Assembly: GCF_029625215.1 (NCBI RefSeq)
Contig: NZ_CP121197.1
Coordinates: 4,526,001-4,590,000 of the forward strand
Length of the DNA: 64,000 bases
Direction of reading: 5' to 3'
Origin: Aurantibacillus circumpalustris
GTDB lineage: Bacteria > Bacteroidota > Bacteroidia > B-17B0 > Aurantibacillaceae
Below the pieces are notes generated by a model. It had not been told where the DNA came from. It saw only the letters and a program-made list of their open reading frames with translations, and made no database searches. Shown piece after piece: positions 8,701 through 17,144 of this stretch (position 1 is the first letter of the stretch; every line of letters starts with the position of its first letter). A program made the translations under genes and the position numbers.

Positions 8701-9891
8701 GTGAGCAGAATCTTCATTACAGGTATTGGCGTTATCAGTCCCATTGGAAACACGGTTTCTGAAAACCGTGCTGCTCTTATTGCTGGTAAATGTGGGATGA
8801 CAAAGCTCGAAATGCTTACATCCAATTTCGCAGACAAAATGCCTTTTGGTGAAGTGAAAATTTCAACAGAAGATTTCAAAAAAAAACTAAACATTTCTGA
8901 ACCAAGTGTTACACGCACAAGTTTATTAGCGCTTCATGCTTTGAAAGAAGCCTTGCACAATGCATCACTTTCGGAAAATGAAATCACATCTCAAGACACT
9001 GCTCTAATTGGCGCTAGCACAGTTGGCGGTATGTGTCTAACCGATGAAATGTATAAAGATGCGAATTTACAAACAGAAGGTTCGCCATATCTTTCTTCCT
9101 ACGATTTTGCTTCGGTAATTTTATTTCTACAACAACATTATAAGGTAAACGGCATTGTAAATACCATTAACACTGCTTGTTCTTCTTCAGCCAACGCGAT
9201 TATGTATGGCGCACGTCTTATGAAACAAGGTTTGGCAAAAAGAGCGATTGTTGGTGGTGTTGATAGTCTTTCTAAGTTTACCATCAACGGATTTAACTCT
9301 CTTGGAATTCTTTCAAACGAAATCTGTCAACCTTTTGATGAAAACCGCAAAGGACTGAATTTAGGTGAAGGTGCGGCTTTTCTTGTTTTAGAAAAAGAAG
9401 AAGATTGTGCCAGAAAAGAAATTTTCGCAGAGCTTAGTGGTTATTTTAATTCCAACGATGCCTTTCATCCGTCCTCTCTTTCAGACGAAGGAAACGGTCC
9501 GTATTTAGCCATGGAAGGCGCTTTGAAAAGTGCCAACTTAAAAGCTTCACAAATTGATTTTATAAATGCACACGGAACAGGCACAGGAAATAACGATGCA
9601 GTGGAAAGTCGAGCCATGCAAAGATTATTTTTAGATGGTGTGCCAGATTTTGCTTCTACCAAATCAAACATTGGTCATACGCTTGGAGCGGCTGGTGCTA
9701 TTGAAGCGGTTTACAGTATTCTCAATTTAAAATATCAAGAGGTATATGCCGGTTTAAATTTTAAAACACCAATTCCTGAAACGGGACTTATTCCTGTATC
9801 AAGCTATTCAAAAAAAGAAATGAAACATGTACTTTCTAATTCTTTTGGTTTTGGTGGTAATTGTAGTTCCTTATTATTTTCAAAAGTGTAA
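8701..9891 (+). CDS. FabF-type beta-ketoacyl-ACP synthase (module 1)
   Basis: A complete 396-residue KAS II enzyme. The start is GTG at 8701, which gives the standard ITGIGVISPIG N-terminus. Catalytic residues are Cys160 in NTACSSSAN, His in NAHGTGTGNND and His in SNIGHTLGAAG. The next gene starts inside its stop codon (TAATG at 9888-9892). The partner encoded next lacks the catalytic residues, as in KS-CLF heterodimers of type II polyketide and aryl-polyene systems. It is the same length as, and clearly paralogous to, the ketosynthase at 15953. Confidence 0.94.
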   Translation: MSRIFITGIGVISPIGNTVSENRAALIAGKCGMTKLEMLTSNFADKMPFGEVKISTEDFKKKLNISEPSVTRTSLLALHALKEALHNASLSENEITSQDTALIGASTVGGMCLTDEMYKDANLQTEGSPYLSSYDFASVILFLQQHYKVNGIVNTINTACSSSANAIMYGARLMKQGLAKRAIVGGVDSLSKFTINGFNSLGILSNEICQPFDENRKGLNLGEGAAFLVLEKEEDCARKEIFAELSGYFNSNDAFHPSSLSDEGNGPYLAMEGALKSANLKASQIDFINAHGTGTGNNDAVESRAMQRLFLDGVPDFASTKSNIGHTLGAAGAIEAVYSILNLKYQEVYAGLNFKTPIPETGLIPVSSYSKKEMKHVLSNSFGFGGNCSSLLFSKV

Positions 9892-10928
9892 TGTTGTTTA
9901 TTCATAAAATAGCGTGTATTTCTCCTCAACAAACTTTTTCGACTGTTGCGATTGATGCGTTAAACGAATCAGTAGAAAATAAATTAAAAGTCATTGAACC
10001 TTCCTATGAAGGAATTCCCAATAATATTTTAAGACGTATGGGCAAAGCGGTGAAAATGACAGTTGGCGCAGCGCTTCCACTTCTTGAAAATGCAAAGGCT
10101 TTAGATGGAATTATTATCGGAACTGCAAATGGCGGCATGGAAGATTGTATTAAATTCATGAATCAAATTATGGAGTATGATGAAGGCTTGCTCACACCCG
10201 GTAATTTTGTTCAAAGCACGCCGAATGGACTCGCTGCTCAAATTGGTTTATTGAAAAAAAACAATGGTTACAACATCACGCATGTGCATCGCGGACTTTC
10301 TTTTGAAAACGCTGTTATTGATGCAGCGATGATGCTAAACGATTTTCCTGAAAATAATTATTTGCTCGGTGCGGCGGATGAAATATCCAGTTATAATTAC
10401 AATGTAGATTTTTTAGGAGGTTGGTACAAAAAAGAAACTGTTTCTAACAAGAATCTTTACACCCTTGATTCTCCCGCTAGTATAGCTGGTGAAGGCGCGG
10501 TAATGTGTATCGTCAATTCAAAAAAAGAAGGCGCACTTGGTCAACTTAAAGCTATTCACACCGTACATAGTGAAGATAAACAGTATGTAATGCAGGAATT
10601 AAAAGCATTTCTTGCGCAACATTTAAAAAATGAAAGTCCTGATATTTTAATTAGCGGTGAAAACGGTGACAATCGTTTTTTACCTTATTACGAAGCCGCA
10701 GAAAAACTAGTCGATAAAACAACAAACATTTTACGCTTTAAACACATGAGTGGTGAGTATCCAACGGCATCTTCGCATGCGCTTTGGCTTGCCTTGCACA
10801 TTCTACAAACCGGCTCTTTTCCTAATCATTGTGTAAAACGAAAATCTGAAAATAGGTCGTTCGAAAATATTTTAATCTATAATAATTACAAAGGTGCGCA
10901 GCATAGTTTTATGTTGGTATCCAGGTAA
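9891..10928 (+). CDS. Chain-length-factor-like ketosynthase homologue without catalytic Cys (module 1)
   Basis: A 345-residue thiolase-fold protein resembling the 'beta-ketoacyl synthase, chain length factor' family (PF13723-like). The stretch HVHRGLSFENA stands where an active ketosynthase has its Cys, and the two His motifs are replaced by SGENGD and SGEYPTASS, so it should not condense by itself. It starts in the stop codon of the active ketosynthase, the usual arrangement for a heterodimer. The paralogue at 17145 shows the same features. It would set polyene chain length or stabilise the partner; this is inferred from aryl-polyene systems. Confidence 0.85.
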   Translation: MLFIHKIACISPQQTFSTVAIDALNESVENKLKVIEPSYEGIPNNILRRMGKAVKMTVGAALPLLENAKALDGIIIGTANGGMEDCIKFMNQIMEYDEGLLTPGNFVQSTPNGLAAQIGLLKKNNGYNITHVHRGLSFENAVIDAAMMLNDFPENNYLLGAADEISSYNYNVDFLGGWYKKETVSNKNLYTLDSPASIAGEGAVMCIVNSKKEGALGQLKAIHTVHSEDKQYVMQELKAFLAQHLKNESPDILISGENGDNRFLPYYEAAEKLVDKTTNILRFKHMSGEYPTASSHALWLALHILQTGSFPNHCVKRKSENRSFENILIYNNYKGAQHSFMLVSR

Positions 10929-10930
10929 GT

Positions 10931-11049
10931 TTCAACACAGAGGGACAGGAGTAAAGGAGGAACACAGAGTTTTTTATTCGGCTGCAATTCTTTATGCTCA
11001 TCTCCCGCTAAGGTTTAACACAGAGGGAAAGAGTAAAGGAGGAACACAT
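10931..11049. repeat. Pair of about 36-bp direct repeats downstream of the chain length factor gene
   Basis: Two imperfect copies of a phrase reading AACACAGAGGG.. followed by GAGTAAAGGAGGAACACA lie at 10931-10967 and 11014-11049, separated by 46 bp. They mark the left border of the non-pigment segment (10.93-13.04 kb). They hold no credible gene. Confidence 0.75.
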
Positions 11050-11079
11050 TGGGAATTACTTGAAGGTGTAACCTTAACA

Positions 11080-11603
11080 CGTCACTGCGAGGAACGAAGC
11101 AGTCTCTGCCAAGTGCTACCTGGCAGAGATTCCTTCGGGTTTATTCTTAACACGCGTTTGCCTCGGAATGACGGTGCTACCTGAAAAACGTCACTGCGAG
11201 TAATGTGGGTGATTGCAGAGAAACCGAAGCAGTCTCTGCCAAGTGCTACAATGCACATGGACTTTGAGGAGTTGTAATACCACGCAGAGATTCCTTCGGG
11301 TTTATTCTTAACACGCGTTTGCCTCGGAATGACGGTGCTACCTGAAAAACGTCACTGCGAGTAATGTGGGTGATTGCAGAGAAACCGAAGCAGTCTCTGC
11401 CAAGTGCTACAATGCACATGGACTTTGAGGAGTTGTAATACCACGCAGAGATTCCTTCGGGTTTATTCTTAACACGCGTTTGCCTCGGAATGACGGTGCT
11501 TCTGTGAACCCGTCACTGCGAGTAAAACGGATGATTGCAATGAAACCGAAGCAGTCTCTGCAAAGTGTCACCTTACGCAAGGGCCTCGACGGGACTTTCG
11601 TAA
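11080..11603. repeat. Tandem array of a palindromic element (161-bp unit)
   Basis: Four copies begin with CGTCACTGCGAG at 11080, 11189, 11350 and 11511. Copies 2 and 3 are each 161 bp and are identical over about their first 150 bases; copy 1 is a shorter 109-bp form; copy 4 degenerates after about 60 bases. Within a copy the left end (CGTCACTGCGAGG, CGAAGCAGTCTCTG) pairs with the right end (CAGAGATTCCTTCG, CCTCGGAATGACG), so each copy can fold into a long imperfect hairpin. This resembles a palindromic interspersed repeat common in many bacterial genomes. No transposase is present, and the open frames across it are by-products of the repeat. Confidence 0.9.
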
Positions 11604-11605
11604 AC

Positions 11606-12898
11606 CTACCGCGCTGCCACAAACCGTTTACTTAGAACCCCTGCATTAACACTTTTAATCCTTAAAAAATAAACCCCATTCTCAAGCTCACTTGTTTTAA
11701 AAAGAAGTTTATTTTCGGTAAACGAAATCTCTTCTTCCCTGATCAACTGACCAAGGTTGTTATAAATAGAAATCACTTTTGAATCTTTTGTCAAATCGGC
11801 GTTTGAAATTTTAAGTTCTAAATAATCGTTTGCTGGATTTGGAAACACCATCAATTTATCATTTAACATCTCTAATCCGATAGCTATCGGATCAACATTT
11901 CCAACGGGGTTCATCGCAATTATTACCGTATCCCATTTTACGTGACCGCAAATATCTTGTCTTACAACATAAGTACAACTTGTTACAGGTTTTATCCAAA
12001 AACCTGCAATGGTATCAATGGCCGGTGTTGTGGGTGTAATAACTGTTGGTAATTGATACCACATACAAGCTTCATCAATCCCAACATCTGATTCCCGACC
12101 AAGGTAAACACTATCCCCCGGAATTACCGCCGCGTCATTACCAGCAAAGGCTGGTAGATCAATATCGATGCAACTTACATCGTCAATACAGTAATCTGTA
12201 AAAATTTGAGGCAACGTTGTTGAGTTCACAAAAACATTATGCGTGTTCGCATTGTTTCTAAAGTTTCCAATAATTATATATTTTTCATTACCAATTGCCG
12301 TATACAAACCTTGGAATAGCATCCAGTTTAAAGTATCTGAAAGAAACATGCTATCAGGACTTTGAATTTGCGGAGTTAAGTAGGTTATGGGAGTTGCACA
12401 ATACTTAATTGTATCGTTCGTGGCATCCGAAAAATAAACTCCCATTCGATCTATTGAATAAGAAGATTTATTAGTTAAATTCAGGTACATCGTGAAGCAA
12501 TAGGTTTTGCCTGCTGTCAAAACTTGCTTTAAATTATTTCTTGGATATCCGCGCACGTTTGACGCACATGAGGGGCAGTAAAATGTACTCGCCAAAAAAT
12601 TATTTCCGTGTCTTGGCCATTGATAGGTCTGTGAACTGAGCGGCACAATAAAAGGGGGTAGATTTTTAGCAAACAACTTTCCGAAAAATTTTGTACCAGT
12701 TGTATCCATAGCATTCCAGAATTTCGGTATTGGTGGGCTTACGCCTTGAACAGCCTCTTAAAAGCCGCCATCCTTAACATAATTAGCAATCTGCGCCTTC
12801 ACGTCAAAACTTATATTCAAAACAAAAAATAAAAACAAAAAGATTCTAAAGTACCTGTTTGAGTTAGATCTTAAAGTTTTTTGTTGAAAATAATTCAT
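11606..12898 (-). pseudogene. T9SS type A cargo protein gene with an in-frame stop after the signal peptide
   Basis: Translated from the ATG at 12898-12896, the frame gives a signal peptide of about 36 residues (a basic start MNYFQQKTLR, a Phe/Leu-rich core and an end in VKAQ), then NYVKDGGF, then TAA at 12760-12758. It continues in the same frame as EAVQGVSPPIPKFWNAMDTT and on to the end. The rest (367 residues from the Met at 12709) is open. It finishes in a T9SS type A sorting domain: VFPNPANDYLEL, then NNLGQLI, then a beta-rich tail ending FVAAR. The intact gene would encode a secreted surface protein of unknown function. With the stop, export is lost unless there is read-through or a sequencing error. 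It lies antisense to, and inside, the pigment locus. Confidence 0.85.
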
Positions 12899-12945
12899 TT
12901 AGATTTTCTTTTTGGATAATCGGGTTAAAACAGTTTAAATTAAGC

Positions 12946-12985
12946 CTTATCTAAGATAAGATAAATGCTTTTAAAATGAAGCATT
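12946..12985. promoter_or_regulatory. Two adjacent inverted repeats in the divergent gap
   Basis: CTTATCT-A-AGATAAG (12946-12960) is a perfect 7-bp palindrome around one base. AATGCTT-N8-AAGCATT (12964-12970 with 12979-12985) is a second perfect 7-bp inverted repeat. Both lie between the antisense T9SS gene and the dehydratase gene at 13038. The first looks like a dimeric regulator site; the second could be an operator or a small hairpin. No regulator gene is adjacent. Confidence 0.4.
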
Positions 12986-13010
12986 AAACAGCCGTTTTTT
13001 AAATTAATCG

Positions 13011-13018
13011 TATCTTCG
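13011..13018 (+). promoter_or_regulatory. Possible -7 box for the second half of the pigment locus
   Basis: TATCTTCG matches TAnnTTTG with one mismatch and sits 19 bp before the ATG at 13038. I see no TTG at the -33 spacing, so the call is weak. A promoter is needed here because the antisense T9SS gene separates this block from the upstream genes. Confidence 0.35.
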
Positions 13019-13037
13019 TGGCTTATCTTTTTAGAAA

Positions 13038-13484
13038 ATGGAAGCGCTTTTAGTCTCTAAAGAACACATTACAGAATACATCCCGCAAGGGCATCCGATG
13101 GTGATGATTGACACGCTTAATTATTGCGAGGGAACAACGACTAAAACAACATTTAAAGTTGATGAAGGGAATATTTTTGTAAAAAACGGCATTCTTCATG
13201 AACCCGGAATTATAGAAAACATTGCGCAAACAGCCGCTGTTAAAGCAGGTTACGAAGTAAAAAAACATGGTCTCGCACCTTTATTAGGATTTATTGGTGC
13301 TGTGAAAGATCTTAAAATTCATGCTTTACCAAAAGTAGGCGATGTACTGGAAACGACGGTTGTGATTAAAGCAGATGTAATGGGCGTAACATTAATTGAA
13401 GGAAGTTCCGTTTGTAATGGGACTATAATTGCAGACTGCGAAATGAAAATATTTATTCAAAAACCGAGTGAAACAAATGCCTAG
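13038..13484 (+). CDS. FabZ/ApeP-like 3-hydroxyacyl-ACP dehydratase (hotdog fold)
   Basis: A 148-residue single hotdog domain. The catalytic pair of the FabA/FabZ group is present: His19 in IPQGHPMVMID and Glu60 in HEPGIIENIAQT. In aryl-polyene synthesis an enzyme of this type dehydrates each 3-hydroxyacyl-ACP so that the double bonds are kept. It is the first gene after the antisense interruption and overlaps the thioesterase gene by 8 bp. A housekeeping FabZ role is less likely because of the pigment context. Confidence 0.85.
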   Translation: MEALLVSKEHITEYIPQGHPMVMIDTLNYCEGTTTKTTFKVDEGNIFVKNGILHEPGIIENIAQTAAVKAGYEVKKHGLAPLLGFIGAVKDLKIHALPKVGDVLETTVVIKADVMGVTLIEGSSVCNGTIIADCEMKIFIQKPSETNA

Positions 13485-13899
13485 ATCTTTAACACAGAGT
13501 ACACTTATACACATCCGTTTCAGCGAATGCGATCCCTTAAACATTGTCTGGCATGGCAATTATGTGAAATATTTTGAAGATGGACGTGAAGATTTTGGAC
13601 GTGCAAACGATTTCTCTTACTTACAAATTTATACCGAAAACGGATTGTCTATTCCATTGGTACACCTTGAAATTGATTACAAACGTCCAGTTAGTTTTGG
13701 AGAAACAATACGTGTAGAAACCACACTGGTAGATGATCCTGCCGCTAAAATAGTTTTTGAATACAAGATTTTTAATAGTAAAGATGAGGTACTTTGCACC
13801 GGAAAAACCATTCAAGCTTTTGTTCACCTAGAGAGAAAAGAACTTCAAATTACCATGCCTGATTTTTTCGAAGCCTGGAAAAACAAGTATTTAAAATAA
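13477..13899 (+). CDS. 4HBT/YbgC-type acyl-thioesterase
   Basis: A 140-residue hotdog thioesterase. The catalytic Asp is in SECDPLNIVWHGNYVKYFED, the standard YbgC/4-hydroxybenzoyl-CoA thioesterase signature. I use the ATG at 13477 (it overlaps the preceding stop by 8 bp); a GTG at 13468 in the same frame would add three residues. In this locus it may release the finished polyene acid or edit stalled acyl-ACPs. A ketosynthase gene follows after 2 bp. Confidence 0.88.
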   Translation: MPRSLTQSTLIHIRFSECDPLNIVWHGNYVKYFEDGREDFGRANDFSYLQIYTENGLSIPLVHLEIDYKRPVSFGETIRVETTLVDDPAAKIVFEYKIFNSKDEVLCTGKTIQAFVHLERKELQITMPDFFEAWKNKYLK

Positions 13900-13901
13900 G
13901 T

Positions 13902-15026
13902 ATGGGCGTTTTCTTCGGTGCACATAATATTATTAGTCCGCTTGGTTTTACCAGCAGTGAAAACTTTTCCGCTGTGTTGGAAGCTAAGGTGGGTCCGAAA
14001 AAACATAATTTTGAGTTTTCTGAAAAACCAATCTACTGCTCAAAAATAAACGTAGAAACGCTTAACGAAAAGTTTACTGCTCTTGGAAAACCCTCTGAAT
14101 ATACCTTTCTCGAAAAAATGTGTATTCTCTCAATACACGATGTTGTTACGCAATCAGGTATTGATTTAAACAATAAATCTAATCTCCTCATTCTATCAAC
14201 CACCAAAGGCAATGTAGATATTTTGGAAAATAAATACCCGCATATTTCCCCTGAAAGAGCTTATTTATCAAACTTTGCAAATACGGTAGGTGATTACTTT
14301 AAATGCGTTAATGCGCCTTTAGTAGTTTCTAATGCCTGTATTTCTGGTCTGCTAGCTATTATTATTGCAAAACGTTTTATTGAAAATAAAAATTATAAAA
14401 ACATCATTGTTTGTGGCGCAGATTTAGTTTCAGAATTTACCTTATCGGGATTTAAATCTTTTAATGCCATGAGTGATGAAGCTTGCAAACCTTTTGATAA
14501 AAATCGTACTGGTATCAATTTGGGAGAAGCAGCGGCAAGTATTTTACTAAGCGAAGACAAACTAAGCAACATCACTATTTTATCAGGAGCCAGTGCAAAC
14601 GATGCGAATCATATTTCAGGACCTTCCAGAACAGGTGATGGACTTTTTCAGGCGGTTTCTCAAAGTATGGCGACAGCTGGAAATCCTTCTTTGGATTTTA
14701 TTTCCGCACACGGCACTGCTACCGAATACAACGATGAAATGGAATCTGTTGCGTTTTCAAGAGCGGAATTAAATGGCATTCCCATAAATAGTTTAAAAGG
14801 TTATTACGGACACACGCTCGGAGCAGCTGGGGTTATAGAAAGTATTATCTCTATTCAATCACTTTCAGAAAACAAATTGATTAAATCGATGGGATTCGAA
14901 AATCAAGGAACTACTGCTGCTTTAAACATGATACAAAAAACAGAACATAAAGAACTAAGCGCTTGTTTAAAAACGGCTTCCGGCTTTGGAGGTTGCAACG
15001 CAGCGGCTATTTTTAAAAAAATATAA
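13902..15026 (+). CDS. FabF-type beta-ketoacyl-ACP synthase (third KAS II in the locus)
   Basis: A 374-residue condensing enzyme with a full triad: Cys146 in SNACISGLL, His in SAHGTATEYND and His in YYGHTLGAAG. Its N-terminus (FFGAHNIISPLG) and the short spacing mark it as a different subgroup from the ketosynthases at 8701 and 15953. It directly precedes a short ketosynthase-like gene, which could be its non-catalytic partner. It probably acts in chain initiation or elongation of the polyene; which of these cannot be told from sequence. Confidence 0.92.
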   Translation: MGVFFGAHNIISPLGFTSSENFSAVLEAKVGPKKHNFEFSEKPIYCSKINVETLNEKFTALGKPSEYTFLEKMCILSIHDVVTQSGIDLNNKSNLLILSTTKGNVDILENKYPHISPERAYLSNFANTVGDYFKCVNAPLVVSNACISGLLAIIIAKRFIENKNYKNIIVCGADLVSEFTLSGFKSFNAMSDEACKPFDKNRTGINLGEAAASILLSEDKLSNITILSGASANDANHISGPSRTGDGLFQAVSQSMATAGNPSLDFISAHGTATEYNDEMESVAFSRAELNGIPINSLKGYYGHTLGAAGVIESIISIQSLSENKLIKSMGFENQGTTAALNMIQKTEHKELSACLKTASGFGGCNAAAIFKKI

Positions 15027-15027
15027 A

Positions 15028-15669
15028 TTGGAAACGGTCATTACTTCATATTGTAGCATTAAAAACAATTCTGTTTCTGTAAACGGTAAAACGTTTTTTG
15101 AAGGTCAGAAAAGCAATGATCTAGCTGCCTTTATGAGCAGTTTATACAAACAGATTGAGTTAAATTATCCAAAGTTTTTTAAAATGGATAAACTCTGTAA
15201 GTTAGGGACGCTTGCTGCCGAACTCGTCATTCGTGATAAGCCAGACTTTAATGCATTTCCAAAAAACGAAATCGCCCTAGTTATTTCAAACAATGCTTCT
15301 AGTCTGGAAAGCGACCGAACGCATGCAAGTGCCATTGCTGACAAACAGAATTATTTTCCAAGTCCTTCCGTCTTTGTTTATACGCTTCCCAACATTGTTA
15401 TCGGTGAAATCGCTATCAAACACAAAATAACTGGTGAAAATGCTTTTTTTGTTTCTGATAAATTTGATGCAGAATTAATGTATTCTTACTGCGATCTTCT
15501 GCTTAAAAACGCTAACGTGTCAACCGTTCTTGGTGGCTGGGTCAACGTTGATGAGCAAAGCGCGGAGGCTTTTGTATATTGCGTTAAAAACCTTAATTTT
15601 AAACAGGAAAACGAAGCTTTCCTTAAATTGCACAGTTCAGAAAACTTACAACACTTATTTAGTTTATAA
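15028..15669 (+). CDS. Short ketosynthase-like protein, probable non-catalytic partner
   Basis: A protein of about 213 residues that aligns with only part of the thiolase fold. The motif FVYTLPNIVIGEIAIKHKITGENAFF resembles the chain-length-factor family, but there is no active-site Cys or His motif. I place the start at TTG 15028, two bases after the stop of the ketosynthase before it, because the predicted product then begins ETVITSYCSI like its relatives. An ATG at 14986 in the same frame would overlap the ketosynthase by 41 bp. It ends 1 bp before the ACP gene. A regulatory or scaffold partner of the ketosynthase at 13902 is the likely role. Confidence 0.7.
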   Translation: METVITSYCSIKNNSVSVNGKTFFEGQKSNDLAAFMSSLYKQIELNYPKFFKMDKLCKLGTLAAELVIRDKPDFNAFPKNEIALVISNNASSLESDRTHASAIADKQNYFPSPSVFVYTLPNIVIGEIAIKHKITGENAFFVSDKFDAELMYSYCDLLLKNANVSTVLGGWVNVDEQSAEAFVYCVKNLNFKQENEAFLKLHSSENLQHLFSL

Positions 15670-15670
15670 A

Positions 15671-15931
15671 ATGGAAATACAAGAAATAATTACAAAACTT
15701 AAATCTCAAATTGTTGAACAATTAAATTTAGAGGAAGTAAAACCTGAAGATATCGACGCTGAAGCTCCTCTATTTGGAACAGGTTTAGGTCTTGATTCTA
15801 TCGATGCACTTGAGCTTATTGTACTTCTTGAAAAAAACTACAATGTAAAAATTGACGATCCTAAAGAATCTAAAGCAATTTTCGCTTCTGTAAAAACAAT
15901 GGCAGAGTTTATTGCTGCTAATTCAAAATAA
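15671..15931 (+). CDS. Acyl carrier protein (module 2)
   Basis: An 86-residue ACP. Its ATG at 15671 follows the preceding stop by one base. The phosphopantetheine Ser43 is in GLGLDSIDALELIV. It is closely similar to the ACP at 8427. The same frame is open upstream to 15530, but that part overlaps the short ketosynthase-like gene and does not look like ACP sequence. Confidence 0.94.
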   Translation: MEIQEIITKLKSQIVEQLNLEEVKPEDIDAEAPLFGTGLGLDSIDALELIVLLEKNYNVKIDDPKESKAIFASVKTMAEFIAANSK

Positions 15932-15952
15932 AATTAGATTTTATTTCATTTA

Positions 15953-17143
15953 ATGTCAACCCGCGTTCATATAACAGGAATGGGAATTATCTCCGCTATT
16001 GGTAACAGCGTAGAAGATACTTTTTTGTCCTTATCAGAATGCAGAACGGGCATTGAAAAAATAAATCATTTAAAAACATCGCACAAAGATGAATTTGTGT
16101 GTGGCGAAGTAAAACTCAGCAACGAAGATTTGAATTCATTAGCTGGAACAAAAAATTACGATCGCACAACGGTCCTTGGATTGATTGCTGCAAAAGAAGC
16201 CCTCAACAAAGCTGGAATTTCAAGCATAAAAGAAGCACGCACCGGTTTTATTTCTTCCACTACGGTTGCAGGCATGTGTCATTCAGAATTGGTTTACAAA
16301 GATTTTTTTGATAAGAAAACGAATGAGAATTTTATTGATTCGCATTTTAGTGGTGTAAGCACCAATCGAATTGCGGCTGATCTTGGCATTGATGAATACG
16401 TCACAACCATAAGTACCGCTTGTTCTTCAGCAGCGAATGCCGTGATGCTTGGTGCACGCTTAATCAAAAATAATATTCTTGATCGTGTGATTGTTGGCGG
16501 AGTAGATGCACTTTCCAAATTTACTTTGAACGGGTTTAATACTTTAATGATTTTAGATACCGAATGGTGCAAACCTTTTGATGAAAACAGAAAAGGGCTT
16601 AACCTCGGTGAAGGCGCCGCTTATCTGGTTATAGAATCGGAAGAACAAGTTAAAAAATTTAATAAAAAAAGTTTAGCAATCGTGAGCGGTTACGGCAATG
16701 CCAATGACGCATTCCACCAAACAGCTTCTTCAGCAGAAGGTTTTGGCGCGACACTAGCCATGAAAAAAGCTTTGGACGTTGCACAAATTCCTGCTCAAAA
16801 TATAGATTACATCAATGCACACGGTACCGGAACACCGAATAATGATTCTTCAGAAGGTATTGCCATGCAGACCATTTTTGAAAATAAGGTTCCAAAATTT
16901 AGTTCCACAAAAGCATACACAGGTCATACACTTGCTGCTGCAGCTGCTATTGAAGCCGTTATTTCAATTCTATCCATGCAGAATAATATGATTTTCCCTT
17001 GTCTGAATAGATCAGAACAAATGAAAGATTTGAGTATTAGCCCTGTAAATGCCCTTGAAAAAGATGTAACCCTAAACCATGTGATGTCTAACTCTTTTGG
17101 TTTCGGCGGCAATTGTTCCACTTTAATTTTCAGTAAAAATTAA
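15953..17143 (+). CDS. FabF-type beta-ketoacyl-ACP synthase (module 2)
   Basis: A complete 396-residue KAS II enzyme with Cys157 in STACSSAAN, His in NAHGTGTPNND and His in AYTGHTLAAAA. It has the same length and plan as the module 1 enzyme at 8701, with shared stretches such as NGFN..., CxPFDENRKGLNLGEGAA and SNSFGFGGNCS. The chain-length-factor partner follows after 1 bp. Together with the ACP before it, it forms the second copy of the ACP-KS-CLF module. Confidence 0.94.
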   Translation: MSTRVHITGMGIISAIGNSVEDTFLSLSECRTGIEKINHLKTSHKDEFVCGEVKLSNEDLNSLAGTKNYDRTTVLGLIAAKEALNKAGISSIKEARTGFISSTTVAGMCHSELVYKDFFDKKTNENFIDSHFSGVSTNRIAADLGIDEYVTTISTACSSAANAVMLGARLIKNNILDRVIVGGVDALSKFTLNGFNTLMILDTEWCKPFDENRKGLNLGEGAAYLVIESEEQVKKFNKKSLAIVSGYGNANDAFHQTASSAEGFGATLAMKKALDVAQIPAQNIDYINAHGTGTPNNDSSEGIAMQTIFENKVPKFSSTKAYTGHTLAAAAAIEAVISILSMQNNMIFPCLNRSEQMKDLSISPVNALEKDVTLNHVMSNSFGFGGNCSTLIFSKN

Positions 17144-17144
17144 T

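Noticed and set aside
10894-11184. Open frame of 96 codons after the chain length factor gene
   Set aside because: It runs through the two direct repeats and the first palindromic copy; its product is just translated repeat, with no domain.
11080-11603. Possible CRISPR array
   Set aside because: The repeats are 161 bp long with no unique spacers, and there are no cas genes.
11407-11622. Open frame of 71 codons on the minus strand
   Set aside because: It reads across the palindromic array and into the end of the T9SS gene; translated repeat only.
10929-13037. Possible insertion sequence or transposon
   Set aside because: No transposase or integrase frame, and no terminal inverted repeat or target duplication that I could find at the two ends.
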